From Ricordea florida (Eukaryota > Cnidaria > Anthozoa > Corallimorpharia > Ricordeidae): a DNA stretch of 64,000 bases. Made by a program: the position numbers and the translations under genes. Under the pieces are notes generated by a model. It had not been told where the DNA came from, searched no databases, and was given only the letters and a program-made list of their open reading frames with translations. Below are positions 43,993 to 56,611 of this stretch, piece after piece. The number at the start of each line of letters is the position of its first letter. The first letter of the stretch is position 1. The stretch spans positions 28,816,440-28,880,439 of the forward strand of contig OX453274.1 of assembly GCA_949710005.1 (NCBI GenBank). The letters are read 5' to 3'.

Positions 43993-44257
43993 TGACAATT
44001 ATAACAACAGGGTGAAACATAACAATAAAGGAAGCTGATCCACGAACATCAGCATATTAATTTAAAACACAGTAAGTACGAATTATATTTCAAAGTAGGT
44101 AAATAAAACAAATGTCAATATTTACTAAATATTTGAACTAAAGTTTGCTCGCCAACATAATTATCCTCCTGTATTAAAATATCCGTTAGCCGACTATGAA
44201 ATTCTTAAATTTATTCTTAGGTAAAGCCCAATCACTATCGGCAAATAGAATGCTATT

Positions 44258-44790
44258 TCATATCTTTGCAACAATACTTAAAAAAGAATTTTTCTTATGG
44301 TCTGTTCTCGAATGTTTAATGTAGAAATTGCCAGCCGCAGAAAATCGTGTATAATGATGATGTATTTGTGACGAATAAGTAAATATGTTGGAAATGTTCG
44401 GATTCGCATTATTAATTCTAGTTTCCGAAACTGCTAGAAGACTAAAATGAAAACTCAACTCACTTAAAATATGAGTTTAAAGATTTTCTAAATTCTTTCG
44501 CAGACTTCGTAGATTAGTATGAGATAAGGAAAAGCTGATTAAGTGTGTAAAAGTAGAAGGGGAGTAATATTTACAACGAACCGCCCTAGATAAAGCATTA
44601 TGGTCTGGTTCAATACTAGAGTTCATATTAAGATTAAATAAGTCAAGGTCATGAATGCTCACTAGCCTTTCGAGATACGTTTTTGTTGGAAATTGCATTT
44701 CTAAAGAATTATTAAACTGACCATAAGTATAAATAATATTAATTCCATTGTAAGGCAATTCTTGCCTGCCCATTTTTTTTAGCCCTTATG
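44258..44790 (-). pseudogene. LINE fragment: N-terminal segment and start of APE endonuclease
   Basis: On the minus strand MGRQELPYNGINIIYTYGQF ... DHNALSRAVRCKYYSPSTF leads to LSHTNLRSLRKNLENL and, in another frame, LSFHFSLLAVSETRINNANP. HTNIRSL-like and SETRI-like motifs open the apurinic endonuclease domain of CR1/L2-like LINEs. The piece ends about 170 residues in; no RT follows, so it is a broken 5' fragment. At least one frameshift (near 44460). Confidence 0.7.
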
Positions 44791-45330
44791 GTTATTTTGG
44801 CCTGGCAGTACTCTATACTAATTTAATGTTTGTTGTCATTATTTTATAAATTGCGAGTACAAATAAATGGTTGCTGTTGTTGTTGTCTTGAAACAGCGTT
44901 TTGGCTGATTTTGCCTCGTTAGCGAAAACCATAATTGGAGTACGCAAAAGAAAGAAATATCAAAATGAGGACTTATCTTGGTTACTAAATGAAATGCCAC
45001 TTTCCTCCTGCGCCATCGTCTGTTATACACCAAGGTCTTTCACTTTAATGGGCCGGCTGTTTTCATATTGCCTTAGGTAAATAACTTGGTTTTTCGCCCA
45101 ACAATAAGCCTAATTATACCTGGTCTTAAGCCTCTTGGCTTCAGAAAATAATTCTTGAGCCTTGAGTGTTAGATGATCTAAGATCATTGCATTTGAAAGA
45201 TCCCCAACATTAACACCAACGGCTGTTGGGTCCACTTTAGTAATTTTTTCGGCGATGCGACATGACTCTCGAGCAATCAGCAGAACAAATTTAAATAATT
45301 CTTGTTGAGCTTATTAAAAAAAAAAAACAA
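44791..45330. other. Intergenic, no feature recognised
   Basis: No exon or repeat with definable ends. Confidence 0.35.
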
Positions 45331-45339
45331 GAAATGAAT

Positions 45340-46013
45340 CTAATAGTAATAAACGTCAATTATTGGCTTTGCACATATCGACATTTCAGACAACAGCTGC
45401 AAAATAGCATTGTTCTTGGTTTGCATCATCGCCAGCTTGGCAGTGTGCAGTTTTCGTTGCTCTCTTTGGGCAGTTAACAGTTCTTCCTGTGCCTTGACCT
45501 GGCGCTCGGATTCGGCTTGACGGACTGCCAGCATCTCTTTAAGAAAATCAAAGGTTTCGCTACCACTCCTTCTGGTTTTCTTAGACTTAAATTCTGTTTT
45601 CTCCATCCGTTTTTAGTCTTTCCGACTCGCTCGCATGCCCTTTTTCTGATGTCTTCACCTGCAGCGCGATCTGCCACGGCCTTCTGTCTCTCTGTAAAAC
45701 AGTCTTTGGTTTCCGTATCTTCCCATTGTTCAGCTATTTCTTCCCATAGAACATCCAGTTCGCTGTCTTCCACGTTCACTCCGCTTAGCTTCGCTTCCTT
45801 TCTGCGGTTTGCCTCGAATTTTTCAAGCATCAGATTAAAGTGCTCTCGAACGCTCTTTTTTGTCACGGAAAACTTCATGCTGTTTTCCTTCAGGAGATCA
45901 GCAATTTTTGTCCACAGTTTCCCTCGTTTAACTGTCCGGGCTTTGTACATCCACGGTTCAGACACTCGTACCTCCTTTGCAAGAATAAGGTCGTGAACTA
46001 CAGTCCACTCCAT
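45340..46013 (-). pseudogene. Myb/SANT-like DNA-binding protein with coiled coil, one frameshift
   Basis: I take the start at 46013 (MEWTVVHDLILAKEVRVSEP) because this opens the Myb/SANT-like domain: GKLWTKIADLLKE, TKKSVREHFNLMLEKFEANR. An acidic linker (LDVLWEEIAEQWEDTETKDC) and a basic segment follow. At about 45605 the frame changes, and the second piece (45606-45340) has TFDFLKEMLAVRQAESERQV and a Gln/Glu-rich coiled coil to a stop at 45340. Such proteins are common next to cnidarian DNA transposons and as host paralogues. No transposase lies nearby. A one-base indel is the simplest cause; a sequence error cannot be excluded. Confidence 0.65.
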
Positions 46014-46434
46014 TATGGATCTTAAAGAGAAAAAGGCAATAATAAACGGGTTCATCTTCAAAACAGCCAATGCACGTGGACATAAAGTTTCATCGATTTT
46101 TATCGACATTCCGCGAAGATACTATGATACCTTCAACAAACAATTACTTCTACACGCCTGAACAAAGCCTTCAGTAGGTGTACCGAATGGTCCCTTCAAA
46201 TTTTCAAAGAGCTTGGAATTTTAGAGTGCTCGGTAGCTCATGCTAGCAATTTTTTGCAATTTGCTCGCAAGCTCGAATTCTCGTTGAAATTTGCTCGAAA
46301 GTTCGTTGATCGTTGTTCGCCGATGTTTTGGTACAGAAATAGTACTTTTCTTCATCGATCTAGCTGTTAAGTTTCGTTGAACCTCAAAGCACATTACAAT
46401 AACTACAATTGCATAAGTTAAACGAATACACCAG

Positions 46435-46925
46435 CTCAACTTGCTCCCCGTGAAACAACATATGTATTATCGCGATTCAATTATGGCATTTAAATGCATG
46501 AACGGCCTTGATCCGGGGTATCTATCTGATCAGTTTATTAAGCGTTTATCAATATCAACACGCAAAACTAGAAACTCACAGCTATTAAATATTTTGTTAT
46601 TTAAAACTGCAACTGGCCAAAGAATTTTTTACTATCGTATCGTATCTCTCTGGAACGCTCTGCCTCAAAATATTAGGGTAAGTCAATCGTTACCTCATTT
46701 GAAGACCTTGATGAGAAAAAGAAACTAAAAATGGATAGCTAACTGAAGTTGTCTAGTACGGAATACTTAGTGCATTTTAAATATTATTCACATAGAAATA
46801 ATTTTATTTTATTTTAATTATTGTTGTTTGTTACATATTTCACTGAAAAGCCCCTTCGGGACGTGGAATAAACGTATGTATGTATGTATGTATGTATGTA
46901 TGTATGTATGTATGTATGTATGTTT
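46435..46925 (+). mobile_element. LINE 3'-end fragment with (TATG)n tail
   Basis: The open frame 46441-46728 (LPVKQHMYYRDSIMAFKCMN, then TRKTRNSQLLNILLFKTATG and FYYRIVSLWNALPQNIR) is the C-terminus downstream of the RT in CR1/L2-like LINEs. After the stop at 46728 a 3' UTR with CTGAAAAGCCCCTTCGGGAC and AATAAA leads into about 12 TATG units (46873-46923). The 5' part is missing. Confidence 0.8.
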
Positions 46926-46929
46926 TGGA

Positions 46930-47540
46930 GTTAGGAGACAAGATTCAGCGAGGGAATGAAAGGTTTCCATTTTGTTATATTGCTTGGTGTTTTGTTTTCT
47001 AATAGGTATATACGTCTCGGATAAAGCAAGAAACTGGTACAGTTTGGATAGCATTTTTTCAATCTGCATATCCAGATAAAGTTCTTGGCTATAAGACAAC
47101 AGAAGTTTATGTGTAGCTTAAAGGAAGAGCCGTCTGGCGCCAGGCCGAAGGCAGTGGTCATGTCTAAGTAATTGCCTGGCTGGAGGATCTGGTACGACTG
47201 AAGCCATATCGAGAAGTTCTCCTCAATATTTTTTTGGTTTTTTGACACTTCCAAAATAGATGCATCAAATCCTCTTTCTAGTCGTGACAAAAAGTACGTT
47301 TTCCATCCTCTCTAGCTCCTATTTTTTTTTCAGATAGCTGTTAGTTGATAAACGTCTATGTAAACATCTGAGATTAAAATCAATAACTTTAGATCTCGTT
47401 GTATAAATGATTGCTGCTTGAAAAACGTTTCTCCAGTTAACATTTTTGTCGGTTGTAGAGAGGATGTCTTTTTGCCACTTGCCTATACAAGATGTTGGTT
47501 TTTCACCGTTATTATTAAGTTCTTCTTTTATCACACCCAC
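46930..47540 (-). pseudogene. LINE RT C-terminal fragment
   Basis: Minus-strand pieces in shifted frames: WRNVFQAAIIYTTRSKVIDF, NLRCLHRRLSTNSYL, then ARED/GKRTFCHD, FDASILEVSKNQ, SIWLQSYQILQPGNYLDMTT, LIAKNFIWICRLKKCYP. The RRLSTNxYL, ICR and C/H spacing are the zf-RVT-like tail of L1/Tx1-type LINEs. A second copy of this family is at 52047-52644. Confidence 0.65.
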
Positions 47541-47835
47541 TGGATGTTGATTGCGACATTTCGACTGCTTACTGGTAGTCTTCTTCAGGCGATAGGGTCG
47601 ACTGATTCCGACTCACCATTAAATAGCTGTGTGGTCTGCTCTGATTAGTGCGTTTTCGATCCTGCTATTGCTGTTCGAAAACGCACCAATCTGAGCAAAC
47701 CACACAGCTACATAATGGTGAGCCGGAATCAGTCGACCCTATCACCTGATGAAAACTAGCAGTTAGCGGTGAAAACATCGCAATCAACATGCATGTAGTG
47801 ACGACGTCGTGTGACAAAAGAAGAATTTATGTTAT
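47530..47835. repeat. Palindrome of two head-to-head copies of a Penelope-like terminal repeat
   Basis: GTTGATTGCGACATTTCGAC (47546) and GGTCGACTGATTCCGACTCA are repeated inverted as TGAGCCGGAATCAGTCGACC and GAAAACATCGCAATCAACAT (to about 47790), around a GTGCGTTTTCGA/TCGAAAACGCAC centre near 47650-47683. A third copy is at 10840-10985. Confidence 0.8.
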
Positions 47836-49236
47836 CATCAGATTTTCCACGATGAACAACAACACATTCCTTAACAATGGTTGATGATTTTTGGCTTTTA
47901 AGGAGTGCATTAAAAAACCTTTATATGTCTGGCGTGTTCTAGGGATTTGTCGTTGCAAAGTTTTCATGGCTGAGGCTTTACCGAAAAACATTAAGGGTTT
48001 CACTTGAATATTATATTTATTCTGAAAATGATTGAGGGAAAAAGGAAGCTAAAAGAATTATCGTCCATTAGATGTTTTACTTGTGTTTTACCCCTATTGG
48101 TAAGCCAATCGTTGGAAAAAACTGCCGCGGTATTTATTCATGTAAATGAATTTTGTAAAAGTGGTAGAGAGAGAGAAAATGGTCTTTTGATACTATTCTC
48201 CTCTCAAAGAAAGTCTCAGCTTAAATTTCTGTGATTTCTTTGACAAATAAATCTTCCATCTTTAGCTCATCAACATCCTTTCTGTTAAGATTTCATTTGA
48301 AAAAAAGTACCAATCCAGATTTTCTTAACTCAAGCAGCTTTGAGTGATTTATCAAAAGCTGTAATATCAATAATTTTTATTTCCCTTCTGGGTAGTAATT
48401 GATTGTAATCTAGCGTTTAATTTTTTTTTATCGTTCGATAAAAAATTGAAAAAAAAAGCTTGTTAATCTTTTTTATTGGTTGCCGATTTTTTGTGAAGGT
48501 GTAAGTATGTAGACCAGTTGGGATGCTACAAGGCTTTTTCGTACTGTTATTTTTTCTAACTAGACGCTATTTTAAGCGTTAACTCGAGCTTCTTTGGGAA
48601 CTGGTTAAGGAAGGAAAGAGGTGATTTTTTTCATGCGACCTCCCAATAACTAAGCTGGGTAGGTGGAGATTTTCTTGGCTAGTGCGCGAGTGAGTAGCGA
48701 AGCCGCAGGGGGAAGGTAGTAAAACCGCAGACCAGTTTGCATTAAAAACGCTGGGGACTGTATCGATCATGTCGATGACTGGATAGCGATAGTCAGTGGA
48801 TAAATCACAGAAATCATACTCAAGTGAATACTGATAAGCGTTAAATTGCTAAATAGTGATTGATCTTGTAGATCGTGCTATCGATCTGGCTAAGTGATTT
48901 GCTGTTTAATATTATGTTTGGTTGCGTAGTATGGAATTCTTTTTCCCTGATTCAGCCTCAAGACCTCTTGTTGCAAATCTCAAAACGATATCTATAGATT
49001 GATGCCCCTAGCAGCAACGATCAATTTTGCTGCAGGTTGCCCACTATGCACGCAGGATGAATACGCGTTCTTGTTTTGTGTGGGACTAGGAACGAAAAAG
49101 ACTGACAGTCTCTGAATTTCCTGAAATGTGTCAAAGTTAATATTTGTGTACAGTTTGTCATGTCTCCCCTCTAAGTGTTTACAACAGCACGGGATTTTCA
49201 CAGACAGACATCGAGTGTTTTAGGCCTGTAAAGTTG
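47836..49236. other. Intergenic, no feature recognised
   Basis: AT-rich. Short frames at 48004-48234 (+) and 48579-48770 (-) have no family features. Confidence 0.35.
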
Positions 49237-49242
49237 CCTTAA

Positions 49243-50442
49243 CCTTATCTAGACCGGGGGGGCCTTTGAGGCCCTACCGAACTTTAACAGCTCGTATCTC
49301 CCAAAACAAGAAAGCTAGGACCACCAAACTTATTAACTTTACCTAAAATTTATCTGGCAACATTTCTATGTTGGTTATGAATGTCTGTCATTTTTGGTGT
49401 TTCCATGGTAACCGATCCCTCACAGGTATATTTTCAAAATTTTGGAATGAGTATTTTTTTGGACATATTGTCTACAATTTCACCATTGCACTGGTCTTTT
49501 CACACTGATTCATCAATACATCATTAGTTTAATAGTAGTTAATACAATTTATGACCATTGTATGCAAATTAGATGAATTCATGAATTTAGAATTAGCAAA
49601 ATCAAAGATGGCGGACAATATTTTTAGTTTTATGAGAATATCTCTAATATTAGATAAGTAAATACCATGATTTGATTAAAATTAGTTGTTTCCAGTCAAT
49701 TGATGTAAGTTTTTAAACATTATTATGCAGAAAAGAATAACTGAAGAATTCCAAGATGGCGGATCTAAGATGGCCGATCATAAGAAATAAAAAAAATATA
49801 CTAAATTTGATTTTTTTTGTAAACCTTTTATCACAAACACTACACACATGTTGTTAAACATTGTTGTTCAAGAAAATTGCTATTTTCTGGCGAGTAAGTA
49901 TGACACTTACTGGTGTTTTGGAAATCTGTGGAGAATTGCATTTTGGGATAGTTTTTAAATGCATTGTGGGTAATAAAATGGCGATTGACATTTAGACTTA
50001 TCCGAACTCTGATTTGTAATGATCTTGTAATGATTACCTACATTTTATGTATACTTTGAAAAGTCCTAAAGTTATGTCATTACACATACATATATATGAC
50101 GTCATCATGACGCATATATTTATCGCCAATTATGTGAACAATGCTTGAGATATACAACACTGTTACTAGTAACATTTATCTTATTCAGTTTTATGTTATA
50201 ACGCTTGATGCCTAAAAGAGAAAAAATACCGTATTTTACAATAAAATACAAGATATGACGTCATAAAGAGACTGTATTACGTCATCATGACGTCAAACTA
50301 TCTGTGTAGATTGTTTTTGGCCTATACACCCTTCACTGTAAATTTGGTGGTCATACGACCATTTGTTAACGAGATACGGAGGGGGGGGCCCTTAGGCCCC
50401 CCCCGGGCAAAGCAAGCAAAAAAAAGCCCGGTCTAGATAGGG
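49243..50442. mobile_element. Non-autonomous piggyBac-like element (TTAA-flanked)
   Basis: TTAA at 49239-49242 and again at 50443-50446 flank ends CCTTATCTAGACCGGG and (reverse complement of the right end) CCCTATCTAGACCGGG, 15 of 16 identical. TTAA target duplication and CCYT ends are the piggyBac signature. The 1.2-kb interior has no transposase frame; it holds repeated CAAGATGGCGG- and TGACGTCATCATGACG-type motifs and G/C runs just inside each end. Confidence 0.8.
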
Positions 50443-50446
50443 TTAA

Positions 50447-50568
50447 CGCATGAAAGCTATGAACTTGGTTCTAAGGTTATTAACAAATACTGACTGTTCT
50501 CATTCGTAAGTAGCTGTTACATGAGTGAAGTGGTCAGTGGCAGACTAAAACAGAATTCAGGTTTTGTC

Positions 50569-50610
<42 letters not shown>

Positions 50611-51710
50611 TCCTCATGGCTCGTGTGACCTTTGCTTTTATTGATCTAATGATAAAGCCCATTTCTTTAATGTCGACTTAATATTATTCCTCTCTTTCAA
50701 TAGGTATGTTTGTATTCATAAGAGAGTTATGCATGAAAACTGTTCTCTACCAACAATAATTTCCGCAACACTAAGAAAGCGCTAACTTGGAGCCTGGGTC
50801 TAATGTTACAAGTAATCAGTCACGCAAGAGCACATTGGAGCGAGTAATCCTCTATTAAGCCATCTTTATACATACTACTTTGTAGCAGCTGAGCACGTTA
50901 AGGCTCACATCGCTGAGTTATGGTCAGCTCTTGGCAATGTCCAATGCTCAGACTGTTAACCATCCCACTGCTTATGACGATGCAACTTCCGCGTGGAGGT
51001 ATGTATAATTACTGGTCAACAGTAGGTTAGCTATGATCTCGTGTTTTTTGGATATATATTTGACTAAGATAAGAAAACCATTCCATGTCTTTCGGTTGTG
51101 ATTTGTAATAGTAAACTGCTGAGACCAAATCAGTGTGCAGAAATACATGTAAAGCCCATGGATGGCGACTGTTGTCGGCTGTCGCCGGAACAATCCATGA
51201 ATTTTTTTGAGCCCGTGAAAATTTGTAACAAAGCTTTCATCAGCCGAGACTGCAATGACTAGCACCGTCTAATAAACTTTCCTTGCCCTTATTCAAATTC
51301 TATTAGGGCTCCTTTCTAAATCTAGAAGTATGTTTCTGGCCTGCCTGTTGGTTGTTTAATTTCTATCAGCGAACTTGGAACAGGTCAGGGCAAGCTGTCT
51401 TTCTGTGAAAGATAGTTACGCTATCCGGCAAAACAATGAATTACCTTGAAATTGTAATCTATCAGAAAGAACCTGAAGAATTGCAAGAAACATATATTAC
51501 AGGAGGGAAATCTCGTATGTAGCAAATTTCCGTACTCTGATGCTCATGCAAGGCTCTTTGCTTTCGCATCCAGACAAAGACGCCACGCTTCATTGAACAT
51601 CAATATACTGATTGCGTGCCTCAAAATAAAACTGAATTTTTTATCTCCACGTTAGATGTGAAGAATGTCAGTCTGATTATGATCGTTCAACCCAACTTAA
51701 CTCTTTTTTT
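50447..51710. other. Intergenic with a (TC)n microsatellite
   Basis: 50571-50604 is a perfect CT dinucleotide run. No gene-like frame; 50972-51265 (-) has no recognised features. Confidence 0.4.
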
Positions 51711-51714
51711 TTCA

Positions 51715-52644
51715 AGTTTTTTTATTATTTTATTTTATTTTATTTACATGATGTTACATTACTTTTCCTAACCTACAGTTCATTCTGACACATTGCAAAT
51801 ATCAACCTGTCCCAGTAATCTTTTACACAAGTCACATAGACTTGAACTTCTTTAATGTTACAATTGTTTACTGTTTCGATTTTTCAACTAAGTTACAGTT
51901 TTCTAAACACACGGAGGCTACAAAAGGATGAAAACACAGATATTTGACTTAAAAAACGAGACCGACAGATAAATGTATAGAAGGTACTAATCAATAAAAG
52001 TATCCCAGATGACTTTTTTATACGTTATAATTCTGTTCAAGGAGGCTTACGAGGTTTTTCTGGAGCCATTGATAGAAGATAGGAAAATTGATAACTCTTC
52101 TATCTTGGGAACTGTTTGTCGCATTTTACAAATCCATATGCAATATCTGGCAACAAGAAAATAAAGATATTTTTGGGTGTTAGAAATGGAATCTGTTTGT
52201 GGGCCAAGGACTAAGGTCGGAGAAATCAAGCTTTTTGGTTTCGGCCACGTTTGATTTTTATCTAGCCAATCTTGAAAAAACTGCCAAAAGAGTATGGCCA
52301 TCCTACCCGAATAAATGAGTAAGGGATTCCTTTTCGTCCTTACAGAAAGTGCAATGATCGTCTTGTCTAAAACCATTTTATTCCAAGACGTCATTTGTTG
52401 ACAATCGTCTATGGAGCAGTTTGAACTGGAACACAATTAATTTTCATACTTCGGCAGAGCGAAAGGGGAGTTTGTATGCGACCTTCCAGTTGAGCAAGTC
52501 AGAGCAGAGCGTATCGCAGTCAGCAAGCCATTTACTTTGAGCATTAATGGGACTGGTCTGTTCAGAGCTGACCACCCAACCTAACTTTGTACAAGGAGGT
52601 TTCTTAAAGAAAAAGAGAATAGGAAAATAGCGTCGATGCAACAC
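51715..52644 (-). pseudogene. LINE 3' fragment: RT C-terminus, UTR and (TTTTA)n tail
   Basis: On the minus strand LHRRYFPILFFFKKPPCTKL, WVVSSEQTSPINAQSKWLAD, LLNWKVAYKLPFRS and then, after a frame change, LLHRRLSTND, CTFCKDEKESLTHLF, FFQDWLDKNQTWPKPKSLIS and YCIWICKMRQTVPKIEEL. The CxxC...H pattern is the zinc-finger-like tail of L1/Tx1-type LINEs. The T/A-rich pentamer run at 51720-51745 is its 3' tail. The 5' side is cut off by the start of the giant inverted repeat at 52638. Confidence 0.7.
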
Positions 52645-55567
52645 ATCAACACATCAACTTCTAGGAATACCACTACTTTTGCATTTTCCACATTTAACAA
52701 TTTGGTTTTGTTTAGTATACTGGATACTGTTGCTGTGGAAAATGGAAATCAGTCTTGCTAATTCTGAGACTAGCTGTTAGTTCACGCATATCAGGATTTT
52801 GACAAATTTTGCGAAATTTAAGACCTGCGAAATAGGCTCGTTCCATTTTCGCGAATCTAAATTCCCACAAAATTAAGTAATAATGAGGTACATGTAATTA
52901 CTGAACATCGACACGTTGCTCATCTCCATGACTTTACTGACATTTGACGCGATCAAAATCCGAACGGTAACCACTTTACAGGGAGTAATAAGTCTCTAGA
53001 GTGAACTTGCTGGACTTGTTACTCAAGCATGCGATATAGCATACGGATCTCTCGTATAGATTTTTATTTATCATTAGTACGTACCTGACCGGAATTTTTT
53101 TACATACAGTTTGAGAAATCCCACTTTATCCCAAGACAAACGTAGCTTCAACCCAAGCCTAAGGAGTCCAAACAAATTTTTCCAATTGTGTTTGATTTCA
53201 ACCCTCGCTTACCCACATTTTCCCGGTAGGGTCCATCATTCATGCTTTTCGTAGAACTAGAAACATCAAAGAAATCTTGGGCAGCAAACCTCGTGAGCAA
53301 CATCGCGCCCCCGATTTTCAGCGGGGTTGCTTTAAATGCAGAGTCAAATGTGATCTATGTTGCAATTATTAAATAGAAAGTAATTTCTTTACTATCACTA
53401 AAGTACTAGCAGAACGTTTCCTATCACGCAGATTCCTACTTGTAAATCGAAGAGTTTAGTTACGTGCAAAAAATGGAATGCGCAATATGTTGGTTCCACA
53501 AGGCACAAAATTCAAAACTCTTTTCCGCAAACACAAGTCCTCTATGATAACTAAAATCGTACTTGTGAAGTTGTAATTCATTTTAACAAAGAGCCTCGCG
53601 CTCTAGAAGATTTTAAATTTATAATTATCGAACGGGTGTGCAACCTTGGTAACTGTTAGCAATAATAGCCTTGATAATGGTTTGCTCACAAGAACTGCAG
53701 GCTTGAATTAAAGCTGTTGTACTAAAAAGCTGCAGGCCTAAAAAGCTGGGCTTTTGCTAAAAATTGTGATACCAAATATGCAGGGTTTGCGTGCGAGAAC
53801 CCGGCGCAAAGACTCGCTGCCTAATCATTCAACAGTCGTCGATCCGCGTGAGGTGTCAACTTTATTGTCGGGGCTAATTTCATTGTGTACGGTTCTTAAC
53901 AGCCGAAAAGAAAGGTTCTTTTACAAACTGAAGATCAGTTTTTTACTATTACTTTACAAATAGCGATCTAACTGTATTTTATGAATCAATGTTTGCAAAT
54001 TACATAATATTTTGACTGGATCTGAAGTTGCAAATTTTGCATCGTTCTGAAAGAAATGTATGGAATTCGCAAATTGACATCGTTCCGAAAGAAAGGTATG
54101 AAGTTCGTTTTTTACGGTTGATTTTTTAACTAAAATATCGCTGAAATGTGTTTGAATAGTGCGCGATTTTGGCAAACGAAAAAAAAAACGTATTAATTGT
54201 GCTTGTATTTTTCTTTTCACATAGGGCTTTGTAATTTCGTACGCCATTTTTGATATTGATTAGAAAAAGTCGCTACTAACGTGCGGGCTCAAGAATAAAT
54301 AGTGTTTACGGAGCTGTTTAATTAATACCACCTCTGATATACAGGAGAAAAAAATGTATTACATGTTATAGTAGAGGTATCATACCGTCACCCATAACAA
54401 ACACTTAGGAGCGAATGCACACAAAAATCGAGCAAGGTGCGGCCACAACTCAAAACCTAACCTACCCTTATTTTGAGTCTACAGGAAGATTTTAGTGAGA
54501 TTAAGAAGGTTCTGGGGTTTATTTTTTGAGTAAGATCGAATTTTGTGAGAAAATCGAGATTTTCGATTTCGACGGTTTGAGGCCTCAATTTACTGCGAAA
54601 TTTATTGGTCTAAAAAATTGCCTCGCGACGGCCGAATAAACTTTTTACCGACGATTTTATTCTTAATTCAGCAAAATCAAATAGCTGACAGTAATCTAAG
54701 AAACATTTCCGGATTAAGGTTCAAGAGCTTTGTTTAGTAGGCACTTGACAACAGGGTGATTTAGTGGCAAAATTAAACTCCAATTCTACATAAGGGGCCA
54801 TTCTTCAAATAGTCCCAAAATCAGGTTTTGAGCCCTAGAGATGTTATATTTCACCATTTCATGTATGATCAATAGGGTTTTTGAGCGAGCGCCTCAGATT
54901 TAGTCGACCAATTTGCCCAATTTCATGTAATTTGCTCCGTGATGCGATAGTTCGAGTGATCCCGATCATGTTACTTTATCATGTAAACAAAGTCATCGAT
55001 GAGACAGCAATGGGACGATAGGAATTATTTTTGACCGTATTTGTTCAAAGTCAGGCTTACCTTGATTAAGAGTTGGGTTTCCGATCAAAAATATGCTTCT
55101 GGGATGCACTTGTTTTGTCTTTCAAACTCCGTTACGCACGACCTAAGCTACCGGTCGTTGTCCATTCAAAACACCGGGAAAACAATGAAGATAGACCAGA
55201 AAATACAGCAGGAACGTATCCCAGCAGCTTAAGAATAATTATTGTTACTTTTGACACAGTCTAGGTTTTAAATATACTCGAAATACAAGCCAAATCCACA
55301 GGCTCTTTGACAGCTAGGCTGCACCGGCACTGGTGAAATCAAATAGGTTAACGCACGCCGTTGACTGTGTTGCGTGACATCACGCCACTAATTGCGTCCC
55401 GTATCCTGTCTAAAATAATACGTTTATTTCCTGAAAAATCAAAACTTTGAATGGATGCATTCATTTTTTTTTAATAGCATAGTTCGCGGTCTGAAACAAG
55501 TCTCAAAGAGACAGGAGGCGGGACATGCTTCACAAAACTAAAGCGCCGGTTGCGTCCTAGATCTCTC

Positions 55568-56611
55568 TTTTGAGATTTTGATTTTGGTTCTGCTCTGTGT
55601 GATTTGCTTGAAGTTGTTGACTTTTCTTATGATCTGATTTTGGGATTTTTATTTTTATTTTTGATCCGATTTTTGAGATTTTTGGGATTTTTGGATCTAG
55701 TTTTTGAGATTTTGGATCCGATTTTGGGGGTTTTTTATCTGATTTTGGGGGTTAAGTGTGATTTTTCTGGATTTTACTGGTTTTTGCTGCTTTTGGGCGG
55801 TTTGTCCTGGTTCCGGGTTCCAGGGGGTGCGCTCGGACCGGCAAAATACATCTATTAACCGCGTTCACGTTTTACGGTTTTGATAGCGAAGTGGACCTAA
55901 TCCTGGCCTGGTCGTTTTATCTCTATAACTATGTATGGGAGGCCATATCAGTCAAAAGTGGTATGAGTTCACGACTGGTGATTGAAAACATCGATCGCTA
56001 TGGTTGAGTTCACGATTGGTGATTGAAAACATCGATCGCTATGGTTGAGTTCATCGATTGGTGATCGAAAATGTCGATCGCTGTAATTGAGATTATCGAT
56101 TGGTGACTGAGAATGTCGATCGCTGTGGTTGAAGTTATCGATTGCTGATTGAGAATGATGGTCATTTTTAGTCACCAATCTTTTTTTCGACCATAGCAAT
56201 CGTCAGTCTTGATATTCAATCGATTATTGGACCATAGCGATCGTTATTCTCAATCACCAATCGATTATCTCAATTACAACGATCGACGTTTTCAATCACC
56301 AGTCGATAAACTCAACCATAGCGATCGATGTTTTCAATCACCAATCTCAACCACTTTTGACTGATATGGCCTCCCATATATATGGGGCCTAATTAAGATT
56401 TGTGTGAATATTTGGGGGAAATTCAAATGTCACGTGACAAGTAAAAAGCAGCAATGGGATAATCGACTAACTCAGTAAGCTAGACAAGGCAATCTAAGAA
56501 ATATGATAAGCAGCAACAACGTTTCGTGGAAGCTTTGTTCTTACTCTTGTTACTTTTTTTTCCGTGCCTGACTAATTTATTGTAAAATTTAAGTAGTGAA
56601 ACCCAAAGACT
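55568..56611. repeat. Spacer of the giant palindrome, with its own inner hairpin
   Basis: 55570-55760 is a low-complexity run of GATTTTTG/GATTTTGGG units. 55934-56378 is a second inverted repeat: TATGGGAGGCCATATCAGTC and AAAAGTGG at the left, CCACTTTT and GACTGATATGGCCTCCCATA at the right. Inside are repeated GATTGAAAACATCGATCGCT and ATGGTTGAG units that are inverted on the other side. Confidence 0.85.

Noticed and set aside
53954-54247. 97-codon ORF starting MAYEITKPYVKRKIQ in the left arm
   Set aside because: The start context (AAAAATGGCG) is good, but the right-arm copy is shifted by a longer T run and carries the insertion, and no family is recognised.
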